Source of the DNA: Clostridiaceae bacterium
GTDB taxonomy: Bacteria > Bacillota > Clostridia > Clostridiales > Clostridiaceae
Direction of reading: 5' to 3'
DNA length: 6,097 bases
Assembly: GCA_003510765.1 (NCBI GenBank)
Contig: DOKV01000181.1
Location: 1 to 6,097, forward strand
Shown: positions 1 through 5,111 of the stretch, piece by piece
How positions within the stretch are numbered: position 1 is the stretch's first letter
Layout: each line of letters starts with the position of its first letter
Position numbers and translations under genes: made by a program
Notes under the pieces: model-generated
What the model was told of the DNA's origin: nothing
Databases searched by the model: none
What the model saw: only the letters and a program-made list of their open reading frames with translations

Positions 1-174
1 TTTTCCAAGCGCCTTAATGAAGAAGGCGTGTATGCAAAGTCCATCGTCTTCCCCACAGTGCCCATGGGTACAGGAAGAGTGAGAAATATGCCCACAGCGG
101 AGCATACCAAAGAGATGCTTTTGGAAGCAGTACGGATTTATGAAAAAGTCGGAAAAGAATTAGGTGTAATTTAA
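1..174 (+). CDS. kbl: Glycine C-acetyltransferase (2-amino-3-ketobutyrate CoA ligase), C-terminal end only
   Basis: This is the last 57 codons of a gene that begins before the window. It is open from base 1 and ends at TAA 172-174. The stretch [17 protein letters not shown] and the ending [11 protein letters not shown] are typical of the C-terminus of Kbl, a PLP-dependent alpha-oxoamine synthase. In that family the second Arg of the RxR pair (here R28 of the fragment) sits at the position that binds the substrate carboxylate; this is family knowledge, not seen directly. Kbl splits 2-amino-3-ketobutyrate with CoA into glycine and acetyl-CoA in the cytoplasm. The next gene, 12 bases downstream, encodes the dehydrogenase that makes this unstable intermediate, which supports the call strongly. 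The PLP lysine lies outside the window, so a paralogous synthase such as a BioF-like enzyme cannot be fully excluded. Confidence 0.88.
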   Translation, partial: FSKRLNEEGVYAKSIVFPTVPMGTGRVRNMPTAEHTKEMLLEAVRIYEKVGKELGVI

Positions 175-186
175 GGGAGAGAATCT

Positions 187-1149
187 ATGAAGAAAATACT
201 CATTACAGGTGCCATGGGGCAGCTAGGCTCAGAGCTCACCACGGTTTTAAGAAAGCAGTATGGACAAAACAACGTCATTGGTACAGACATTCGAAGACCA
301 GAGGAAGGGTCGCCCCTTCTAGAAGGGCCTTATGAGCTTTTAGATGTGTTAGATGGGAAAAAGATGGCAGAGATTGTGGCCGGAGAAAAGGTAGATACCA
401 TCATTCACCTAGCGGCCCTTTTATCCGCTACAGCAGAGAGAAATCCGCAGCTGGCTTGGGACATCAATATGGGCGGTCTCGTCAATGCTTTAGAAGTGGC
501 CAGAACCTATGATACCAAGTTCTTTACCCCCAGTTCCATCGGGGCTTTTGGCCCTAGTACACCCAAGGTAGCCACTCCACAAGATACCATCCAAAGACCC
601 ACCACCATTTATGGGGTGACCAAGGTATCCGGAGAACTTCTGTGTGATTACTATTTTCAGCGATTTGGGCTAGATACAAGAGGCGTACGCTTTCCAGGAC
701 TCATTGGTTATGTGACAGAACCTGGTGGCGGAACCACAGACTATGCCGTGGACATTTACTATGATGCCTTGAAGAAAGGTTCTTACGAGTCCTACATCGA
801 CAAAGGAACCTTCATGGATATGATGTATATGCCTGATGCCCTGGATGCCATCATTCAACTCATGGAAGCAGATCCAAAGAAACTCATTCATCGAAATGCG
901 TTCAATATTTCTGCCATGTCCTTTGATCCAGAAATGATTGCACAAGAGATCAAGAAGCACATCAAGGACTTTACCATGAGCTACAATGTGGATCCTGTTC
1001 GTCAAGGCATTGCCAACAACTGGCCAGACAGCATCGACTATCAAGCAGCCATAGAAGAGTGGGGTTTCAAAACCAAGTATGATTTGGCTGCCATGACCGT
1101 GGATATACTAGAGAAGCTCAGAATCAAACTTGGCGTCACGGATCGATAA
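187..1149 (+). CDS. tdh: L-threonine 3-dehydrogenase, short-chain (SDR, NAD-dependent epimerase-like) type
   Basis: The 320-residue product has the layout of an extended SDR enzyme. The N-terminal ITGAMGQLG has the GxxGxxG nucleotide-binding motif (G8, G11, G14). An acidic D34 ends beta-strand 2, which usually means NAD rather than NADP. HLAALLS lies at 74-80, PSSIGAFG at 115-122, and the catalytic YGVTK supplies Tyr142 and Lys146. Sequences such as GVRFPGLI and [16 protein letters not shown] (about 167-195) are characteristic of the SDR-type threonine dehydrogenase, not the zinc alcohol-dehydrogenase type of E. coli. It oxidises L-threonine to 2-amino-3-ketobutyrate. The ATG at 187 follows a good RBS (GGGAG at 175-179, 7-base spacer) and comes 12 bases after the kbl stop, so the two are almost certainly co-transcribed and cooperate in threonine-to-glycine conversion. 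A different sugar-nucleotide epimerase is the alternative, made unlikely by kbl next door. Confidence 0.9.
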   Translation: MKKILITGAMGQLGSELTTVLRKQYGQNNVIGTDIRRPEEGSPLLEGPYELLDVLDGKKMAEIVAGEKVDTIIHLAALLSATAERNPQLAWDINMGGLVNALEVARTYDTKFFTPSSIGAFGPSTPKVATPQDTIQRPTTIYGVTKVSGELLCDYYFQRFGLDTRGVRFPGLIGYVTEPGGGTTDYAVDIYYDALKKGSYESYIDKGTFMDMMYMPDALDAIIQLMEADPKKLIHRNAFNISAMSFDPEMIAQEIKKHIKDFTMSYNVDPVRQGIANNWPDSIDYQAAIEEWGFKTKYDLAAMTVDILEKLRIKLGVTDR

Positions 1150-1171
1150 TATGAAAAAAGAAGGTGAAAAT

Positions 1172-1609
1172 ATGGGCGATGAACTCTATGTTGTAAATAG
1201 CCGTATCCTCCCAGAGATTTTTTCTAAAGTATTAGAGGTGAAAACCCTACTGCATACGGGGAAGGTCAAGGACATCAGTGAAGGGGTCAAGGAAGTAGGC
1301 ATCTCTAGAAGTGCTTATTATAAGTATAAGGATCATGTCTTTCTTTTATCTGAAGGAAGCAAAGGCAGAAAAGCTACTTTTTCCTTCCTCATCAGTCATG
1401 AGGCAGGAGTACTGTCTAGTATTTTAGAGAAGCTTCGAGATGTCCATGCAAACATCATCACCATCAATCAAGACATCCCCATCAACAATGCGGCCAGCAT
1501 GAATCTAACCATTGACACCCAGGAAATGACCGTGGGCGTGAAAGATCTCCTAGATCTTTTTGATCAAGAAGACTACATCATCAACGTGCAATTGGTGGCA
1601 GTGGAGTAA
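1172..1609 (+). CDS. UPF0735 / PheB-like ACT domain protein
   Basis: The product has 145 residues. The N-terminal part (about 7-57) reads VVNSRILPEIFSKVLEVKTLL and then GISRSAYYKYKDHVF, a helix-rich, possibly HTH-like segment that I recognise from the UPF0735 family, which includes Bacillus PheB. Residues about 70-142 form an ACT domain (TFSFLISHEAGVLSSILEKL and the final strand YIINVQLVAVE). ACT domains usually bind amino acids and regulate enzymes or transcription; the ligand here is unknown. I chose ATG 1172 because GAAGGTG at 1160-1166 is a plausible RBS and because the resulting length and N-terminus fit the family. ATG 1151 and TTG 1130 are in frame but lack a clear RBS and add non-family residues. 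The gene starts 22 bases after the tdh stop, so it is probably in the same operon. A role in sensing threonine or glycine is inference. It could equally be linked to aromatic amino acids, as the name PheB suggests. Confidence 0.85.
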   Translation: MGDELYVVNSRILPEIFSKVLEVKTLLHTGKVKDISEGVKEVGISRSAYYKYKDHVFLLSEGSKGRKATFSFLISHEAGVLSSILEKLRDVHANIITINQDIPINNAASMNLTIDTQEMTVGVKDLLDLFDQEDYIINVQLVAVE

Positions 1610-1617
1610 TAGAAAAA

Positions 1618-1668
1618 AGAAGTCGTCACAAAACTTGTGGTCAGTTTTGTGACGACTTCTATATTTTT
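1618..1668. terminator. Bidirectional rho-independent terminator
   Basis: The arms at 1618-1634 and 1644-1660 are perfect 17-base inverted repeats around a 9-base loop. ATATTTTT follows on the + strand, and on the minus strand the hairpin is followed by TTTTTTCT (complement of 1611-1617). It can end the kbl-tdh-ACT operon from the left and any minus-strand transcript arriving from the membrane-protein gene on the right. Confidence 0.9.
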
Positions 1669-1732
1669 CATGGGTTTCTTCTGGCAGAGTTTTGGAAATT
1701 TAAGGGAAGATAAGGAAGGTTATATTGGCGCT

Positions 1733-1920
1733 AGTAGGAGCTTCCTTGAGTAGTTGCAGGATTCCTTGGAGTTGGCCTAGATAGGGCTAGGGACCCATTA
1801 CACAAAGGTCTTTCACCCTTGGTGTGCCCTCTACCAAGGGGGTCGCCTTTGGGCAAGAATTGCAATGGTGCTGGCTTTTCTCTCCCCGCTTATTGGACTC
1901 CATAATAAATGGAGCCTTTT
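1733..1920 (+). ncRNA. Candidate structured small RNA, 6S-like fold (unproven)
   Basis: This is the 260-base gap between the terminator at 1668 and the gene ending at 1929; no plausible protein is seen in it. On the + strand it can form a nested rod. An apical stem pairs 1800-1808 with 1817-1825 (one mismatch), then 1784-1787 with 1826-1829, then CCTTGG 1764-1769 with CCAAGG 1834-1839. A large asymmetric bubble follows whose 3' side carries a small hairpin (GCC 1845-1847 with GGC 1852-1854). Below it TTGCA 1754-1758 pairs with TGCAA 1861-1865, and a weak lower stem pairs 1736-1741 with 1874-1879. A central bubble with a 3'-side mini-hairpin and a length near 190 is the general plan of bacterial 6S RNA. 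A terminator-like hairpin follows at 1895. The only promoter hint is TATATT at 1721-1726, with no good -35, so the 5' end is a guess. Pairing was done by eye. It could instead be decayed DNA. Confidence 0.3.
1895..1920 (+). terminator. Probable rho-independent terminator, + strand
   Basis: GGACTCCAT (1895-1903) pairs with ATGGAGCC (1909-1916) with one bulged A around a 5-base loop, and TTTT follows at 1917-1920. The minus-strand side has no T-tract after the hairpin, so it points rightward. The kbl-tdh operon already has its own terminator at 1618-1668, so this one implies a separate + strand transcript starting inside 1669-1894. Confidence 0.5.
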
Positions 1921-1928
1921 ACAACAAT

Positions 1929-2204
1929 TTATTGAGATTTTCTCCACCGAATGATCAAGAAGTTTGTCATAAGATTTCCAAGTATAATTGAGATGATCAT
2001 ATAGATTGAGAATATATAGCCTAGTTCTTCAAATCCCTCCAGGGTTTCCAGCTGAATCTTCAGTGCATAACGCATGATGAGAATCACGCCAGTGATGCTT
2101 GGAAGAAACCATACCCACTTCTTACGGAAGAATGTGGAAAGTAGCAGAGATGTTCCTGCGCCTAAAGCTAGAAGCACGAGTACTGTCCCTAGGATTTTAT
2201 CCAT
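1929..2204 (-). CDS. Small three-helix membrane protein, unknown function
   Basis: I do not recognise a family. The 91-residue product has three hydrophobic segments: about 4-25 (ILGTVLVLLALGAGTSLLL), about 30-46 (after the basic cluster R27-K28-K29) and about 61-84 (IFSIYMIISIILGNLMTNFLI). The C-terminus RWRKSQ is basic. By the positive-inside rule the loop after helix 1 and the C-terminus would both be cytoplasmic, which is not fully consistent with three ordinary crossings, so topology is uncertain. The start is ATG at 2204, because AAAGGAG lies 9 bases upstream (2214-2220). The longer in-frame start at 2267 sits inside a hairpin and has no RBS. It lies downstream of folT on the same strand, separated by a 21-bp hairpin. 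It may be co-transcribed with folT, but nothing shows a folate role. Confidence 0.7.
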   Translation of the reverse strand: MDKILGTVLVLLALGAGTSLLLSTFFRKKWVWFLPSITGVILIMRYALKIQLETLEGFEELGYIFSIYMIISIILGNLMTNFLIIRWRKSQ

Positions 2205-2222
2205 ATCTTTGTACTCCTTTAT

Positions 2223-2276
2223 AATGAAATGGTCGGATAAAGAACTCTTCGTCTTTATGCCGACCATTTCATTTTT
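2223..2276 (+). terminator. Long 21-bp hairpin between folT and the small membrane-protein gene
   Basis: The arms 2223-2236 and 2260-2273 pair perfectly over 14 bp. The stem continues as ATAAAGA 2237-2243 with TCTTTAT 2252-2258, leaving one bulged G and an 8-base loop. On the + strand a T-tract (2272-2276) overlaps and follows the stem, so it looks like a rightward terminator. On the minus strand, the direction of the flanking genes, the downstream side reads TTTCATTATA, a weaker tail. It may partly end folT transcription, stabilise the folT mRNA 3' end, or stop rightward RNA from entering folT antisense. Confidence 0.6.
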
Positions 2277-2277
2277 A

Positions 2278-2841
2278 TTATGTCATGCTATTTTTAAAAT
2301 GCTGAATTTTTGGCCGTAGCTGCTCCATGGTCTTTAAGATCATAAAGAGTAGGGCGGTGTCGATGGGGAACATAAGAACGTTCTTTACCACCCGTGCACC
2401 CAGTAAGACGATGAAGGCATCCCCATACATCATGCTTAGCCAGAGGGTTGTGAGGCCCAGGTTGATGACCACTGTGATCACCAAGGAGCTTAGGACTACG
2501 TTGAGTAGTGAGACCTTTTTCTGATAGAAGAAAAGGCCAAAGAAAGCGCCTGTTAAGATGGCATTTAGTGTGAATCCTGGGAAGAAGAATCCGTTGGGTC
2601 TTACGATGAAGCCCAAAAGGTCACTGACAAGGCCGATGGCACCACCAACAATGGGTCCAAAAAGCATACCGCCAGCTGCAATGGGCAGAGACGCAAAGCT
2701 AATTTGGAGGGTAGGGGTGATGGGGACCTTAAAGAAAGACAATACGACACTAATGGCGATGAGCATACCACCGATGGTAACCACCGAGGTTTTCCTCATC
2801 TCTTGTGCAGAGGACTTGAATGTGTTCATCATTTTTTCCAT
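2278..2841 (-). CDS. folT: ECF transporter S component, folate family (FolT)
   Basis: The product is a 187-residue integral membrane protein with about six hydrophobic segments after a short basic N-terminus. It carries the hallmarks of folate-family S components: SLPIAAGGMLFGPIVGGAIG (51-70), SDLLGF then RPNGFFFPGFTL (81-92), and near the C-terminus LGARVVKNVLMFPID (147-161). S components bind the vitamin and work with the shared EcfT and EcfA/A' energy module, which is not in this window, as usual for group II ECF systems. I chose ATG 2841 because a strong RBS (GGGAGG, 2851-2856) precedes it by 9 bases. The in-frame upstream start at 2901 lies inside the riboswitch. A THF riboswitch directly upstream independently supports folate as the substrate, so product sensing probably lowers uptake when cellular THF is high. 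Another S-component specificity is very unlikely. Confidence 0.94.
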   Translation of the reverse strand: MEKMMNTFKSSAQEMRKTSVVTIGGMLIAISVVLSFFKVPITPTLQISFASLPIAAGGMLFGPIVGGAIGLVSDLLGFIVRPNGFFFPGFTLNAILTGAFFGLFFYQKKVSLLNVVLSSLVITVVINLGLTTLWLSMMYGDAFIVLLGARVVKNVLMFPIDTALLFMILKTMEQLRPKIQHFKNSMT

Positions 2842-2850
2842 AAAAAATGA

Positions 2851-2898
2851 CCTCCCTTTTTTTGTGACTAACCACATAAAGAGAAGACTCTTCTGTGG
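2851..2898 (-). promoter_or_regulatory. Riboswitch expression platform: RBS sequestration switch for folT
   Basis: Read on the minus strand, CTTCTCTTT (2886-2878) can pair with AAAGGGAGG (2859-2851), covering the folT RBS with 9 pairs including two G-U. The same CTTCT can instead pair with AGAAG (2894-2890), and GTGG (2875-2872) with CCAC (2898-2895), giving a hairpin that leaves the RBS free. The CC of that hairpin also belongs to aptamer stem P1 (TTGCC, 2901-2897). Ligand-stabilised P1 should therefore weaken the freeing hairpin and allow RBS capture, turning translation off. Pairings are seen by eye; the mechanism is inference. No intrinsic terminator is visible here. Confidence 0.6.
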
Positions 2899-2997
2899 CA
2901 ACGGAATGCGGAAGATGTACCGTAAACAGCTGTTGTTTTTCGTCCAGTGGCAACTTCCCGTCCATCTGGCACTTAACGCACATCATCCTACTTTGCC
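2897..2997 (-). promoter_or_regulatory. Tetrahydrofolate (THF, folT-type) riboswitch aptamer
   Basis: On the minus strand the conserved THF-I riboswitch blocks appear in order: AAGTAGG (2992-2986 region), GCGTTAAGTG (2979-2970), GGACGAA (2945-2939) and CGCATTCCG (2910-2902). Stems fit: P1 GGCAA (2997-2993) with TTGCC (2901-2897), an inner stem GATGT (2984-2980) with ACATC (2918-2914), and CCAG (2969-2966) with CTGG (2947-2944). The element sits in the leader of folT, a classic target of this class, and binds reduced folates to control folate uptake. Confidence 0.95.
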
Positions 2998-3004
2998 TGT
3001 CTTT

Positions 3005-3033
3005 ATTGTAAACAACTACAATGACTTTTTCAA
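3005..3033 (-). promoter_or_regulatory. Sigma-A promoter of the folT transcript
   Basis: Minus-strand TTGAAA (3033-3028) and TACAAT (3010-3005) are separated by exactly 17 bases. A start about 7 bases downstream falls near 2998, directly at the first base pair of the riboswitch P1 stem, so the promoter and aptamer fit together. Confidence 0.8.
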
Positions 3034-3198
3034 GTTTTTAACAAGATATGTGACATTGGCAATTCAATTGAGCGCAATTTTTCAAGTTGATGATAAAGGA
3101 GCCTTTTTTCTTGAGAATGAAAATGAAGCTTGTGGCATAGTTCTCGTAAAAAGAGCACAGTTTCCAGAGGTTATCACCTGTAGCTCTTCCTAGAACTG
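3034..3198. other. Divergent intergenic spacer, no gene seen
   Basis: This is the space between the folT promoter and the aminopeptidase promoter. It is AT-rich with short T- and A-runs. The short open frames in it lack an RBS and resemble nothing I know. No convincing hairpin terminator or operator palindrome is visible. It probably only separates two divergent transcription units. Confidence 0.5.
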
Positions 3199-3207
3199 TG
3201 ATACAAT
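3199..3207 (+). promoter_or_regulatory. Extended -10 promoter for the aminopeptidase unit
   Basis: TGATACAAT has the TG-n-TAnAAT form of an extended -10 box. No good -35 lies 16-18 bases upstream, which extended -10 promoters can tolerate. It is 33 bases before ATG 3240, leaving room for the GGAGG RBS. Confidence 0.5.
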
Positions 3208-3239
3208 CAAGAAAGAATATAACAATTGGAGGCGAAAAG

Positions 3240-4484
3240 ATGAAAGAATTTCATGTAGAGAATCGTAGAAATGTAGCGGAAAAAATGAAGGAAGGATCCT
3301 TGATGATCCTTTTTGCGGGGGAAGCGCCTAAAAAATCAGCAGATGCAGTCTACGACTTCACACCCAATAGAAACTTTTACTATATGACCGGCATTGACGA
3401 AGAACAGGTGATCTTGGTTCTGGAAAAAAAAGCCGGGGAAGTGCTGGAACACCTCTTTATTAAGAGAAGAGACCCGGTGATGGTGAAGTGGGTAGGAGAA
3501 TCCATTTCAGAAGAGAAGGCCAAGGAAGTATCTGGCGTGGAAGACATTCGCTTTTTAGATACCTTTGATGCGTATCTTCATCAATCCATAGCCAAGGAAA
3601 GTCTTGAGCGTATCTATTTAGACCTGGAAAAAGACAATTTCAACAGCCTAGAGGTCGTGGGTAGCCGATTTGCCAAAATGATAAGAGAGAAGTATCCACA
3701 AGTGCGTATCAAGAACATCTACAATGAGATCTGTGCCCTTCGGGTGTTTAAGAGTCCTGAAGAGATTGCGCTCATGAGAAAAGCCATTGCCATCACCAAG
3801 GACGGCATTGAAGCCCTCATGAAGAATACCAAAGCTGGGATGAAAGAAAATCAGTTGGAAGCCCATTTCAACTTTGTGCTCAAAAGCCAAGGGGTGAAAG
3901 ACTTTGCTTTTACCACCATCTGTGCAGCAGGGCAAAATGCCACAGTGCTTCATTATGTGGCCAACAACCAAGAGGTGAAAGACGGAGACTTGGTGCTACT
4001 GGATTTGGGTGCTCAATATGGCTACTATAGTGCAGACATTTCCAGAACTTTCCCAGTGAATGGGCGGTTTACAGAGCGTCAAAGAGTCTTTTATGACTTG
4101 GTGCTGAAAGCCCATGATGCGGTGTTGGACATGCTGAAGCCTGGGGTACCTTTCACAAGAATCAATGAAGTGGTTCATGAGATTTATGCCAAGGAGCTGA
4201 AATCTCTGGGACTCATCGAAAAAGATGAAGAAGTACGGAAGTATTATTACCATAATACCTCACACTTCCTAGGGCTAGATACCCATGATGTGGGCAGACG
4301 GGACTTAGTCCTTGAAGAAGGGATGGTCCTTACGGTGGAACCAGGACTGTACATCGAGGAAGAGGGCATTGGCATCAGACTTGAAAATGACATCCTCATC
4401 ACTAAGGACGGCATGGAGAACCTATCCAAGGATATTCTCATCCGTCCAGAAGATGTGGAAGCATTTCTGGCAACAAGAGCCTAA
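3240..4484 (+). CDS. pepP: X-Pro aminopeptidase (aminopeptidase P family, peptidase M24B)
   Basis: The 414-residue product has the two-domain aminopeptidase P layout. A creatinase-like N-terminal domain spans about 1-160 (FTPNRNFYYMTGI near 40-52). The C-terminal pita-bread catalytic domain spans about 175-405. The five metal ligands of the family are all visible: Asp255 (LLDLGA), Asp266 (SADISRTF), His342 (SHFLGLDTHDVG), Glu367 (TVEPGLY) and Glu382 (RLENDILIT). His238 (LHY) and His349 match the accessory active-site histidines. It should cleave an N-terminal residue from peptides with proline in second position, using two Mn ions, in the cytoplasm; no signal peptide is present. The start is ATG 3240, because GGAGG (3228-3232) sits 7 bases before it. 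The longer in-frame GTG at 3198 overlaps the promoter -10 box. A prolidase-like specificity is possible, but the N-terminal domain favours aminopeptidase P. It fits a peptide-using anaerobe. Confidence 0.92.
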   Translation: MKEFHVENRRNVAEKMKEGSLMILFAGEAPKKSADAVYDFTPNRNFYYMTGIDEEQVILVLEKKAGEVLEHLFIKRRDPVMVKWVGESISEEKAKEVSGVEDIRFLDTFDAYLHQSIAKESLERIYLDLEKDNFNSLEVVGSRFAKMIREKYPQVRIKNIYNEICALRVFKSPEEIALMRKAIAITKDGIEALMKNTKAGMKENQLEAHFNFVLKSQGVKDFAFTTICAAGQNATVLHYVANNQEVKDGDLVLLDLGAQYGYYSADISRTFPVNGRFTERQRVFYDLVLKAHDAVLDMLKPGVPFTRINEVVHEIYAKELKSLGLIEKDEEVRKYYYHNTSHFLGLDTHDVGRRDLVLEEGMVLTVEPGLYIEEEGIGIRLENDILITKDGMENLSKDILIRPEDVEAFLATRA

Positions 4485-4518
4485 TCTATAAAGTTCAGGC
4501 ATAGGAGGGAAAAATTCC

Positions 4519-4869
4519 ATGGCAAAAATAGCAATGCATGGACAAGGATCCATGAAAGAAACCACCGGCTGGTTTATTGAAGAGATGCTAGACACGGGGG
4601 CATCTGTAGAGCTCTTAGAGTCCACTGAAAGGACCTTGGGAGGCGTTTCTTTTGCGGTGTTGGTTTTTGAGAAATATTTCATGAGAGCATCCAATAGGGC
4701 CAGCTTGACGGTGCTCTTCACAAGTAATGGAGAAGATCTTTTTGTGGACATCATCGGCGCTGGCGGAGGCCAGGGGGTCTTCTTTAAGCTTTCCTGGGGA
4801 TCTAAGGAAGATTTTGTGTATAGCGCTCGAAAGGTTCTAGAAAAACGAGACTTTCGGGAACTTGCCTAG
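4519..4869 (+). CDS. DUF6054-like protein of unknown function
   Basis: The 116-residue soluble product has no signal peptide or membrane segment. Its pattern resembles the DUF6054 family as I remember it: an amphipathic N-terminal part, then a strand-rich core with FAVLVFEKYF (45-54), RASLTVLFTSNGEDLFVDIIGAGGGQGVFFKLSWGSKEDF (60-99), and a C-terminal helix VYSARKVLEKRDFREL. The glycine-rich turn G80-G86 (GAGGGQG) before VFFK is the most distinctive part. No catalytic motif is visible and no function is known to me. The start ATG 4519 has a strong RBS (AGGAGGG, 4503-4509) 9 bases away. It begins 34 bases after the aminopeptidase stop with no terminator between, so the two are likely one transcript ending at 4928. 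Functional linkage to the peptidase is not shown. Confidence 0.75.
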   Translation: MAKIAMHGQGSMKETTGWFIEEMLDTGASVELLESTERTLGGVSFAVLVFEKYFMRASNRASLTVLFTSNGEDLFVDIIGAGGGQGVFFKLSWGSKEDFVYSARKVLEKRDFRELA

Positions 4870-4891
4870 AAAAAGAACGATCAGTGGACAA

Positions 4892-4928
4892 AAAAAGAGG
4901 CCTTTGCATGATGCAAAGGTCTCTTTTT
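4892..4928. terminator. Bidirectional rho-independent terminator between converging units
   Basis: CCTTTGC (4901-4907) pairs with GCAAAGG (4913-4919). The stem extends through a G-T pair, GAG/CTC, and flanking A5/T5 that act as the tail in each direction. It ends the aminopeptidase-DUF6054 transcript on + and the tRNA-Leu transcript on minus, whose CCA end is only 4 bases away. Confidence 0.88.
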
Positions 4929-4931
4929 AGA

Positions 4932-5018
4932 TGGTGCAGATAACAGGAGTCGAACCTGCACGAAGTTTCCCCCACTAGCACCTGAAGCTAGCGCGTCTGC
5001 CAATTCCGCCATATCTGC
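4932..5018 (-). tRNA. tRNA-Leu (anticodon CAG), CCA encoded
   Basis: The minus strand folds into a complete class II tRNA. The acceptor stem is GCAGATA (5018-5012) with TATCTGC (4942-4936), discriminator A, and genomic CCA at 4934-4932. The anticodon stem CTAGC/GCTAG encloses loop TTCAGGT, so the anticodon is CAG (plus-strand 4982-4984), reading CUG. The long variable arm has stem GGGG/CTTC (two G-U pairs) with a GAAA loop, as expected for Leu. The T arm is GCAGG-TTCGACT-CCTGT. Confidence 0.97.
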
Positions 5019-5042
5019 ATGGAGTTGAAATCTACATATATT

Positions 5043-5072
5043 GTTATACCAGTTTCCGTAGGTCCTTGTCAA
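5043..5072 (-). promoter_or_regulatory. Strong promoter of tRNA-Leu
   Basis: Minus-strand TTGACA (5072-5067) is a perfect -35. After 18 bases comes TATAAC (5048-5043), preceded by TGG, which also makes it an extended -10. Transcription would start about 17-18 bases before the mature tRNA 5' end at 5018, requiring normal RNase P processing. It marks the limit of the conserved chromosomal part; the IS remnant starts not far beyond. Confidence 0.85.
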
Positions 5073-5111
5073 GAATTTGTTTCTAAGAGTCCCAGGGCTC
5101 CTCTGTAGTAA

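Noticed and set aside
1130..1171. Longer start (TTG 1130 or ATG 1151) for the ACT protein, overlapping tdh
   Set aside because: ATG 1172 has the better RBS and matches the family length and N-terminus; the added residues do not resemble the family.
1669..1928. Known riboswitch (T-box, TPP, cobalamin, glycine) in the gap
   Set aside because: None of their conserved cores was found on either strand, and no gene follows in the + direction for it to control.
2558..3193. Long + strand open frame of 211 codons opposite folT and its leader
   Set aside because: It runs antisense to folT, whose protein and riboswitch are both well recognised. It crosses the riboswitch and has no RBS or family resemblance.
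3198..3239. Upstream GTG start for the aminopeptidase
   Set aside because: It lies in the promoter -10 box, without an RBS; ATG 3240 has GGAGG at correct distance.
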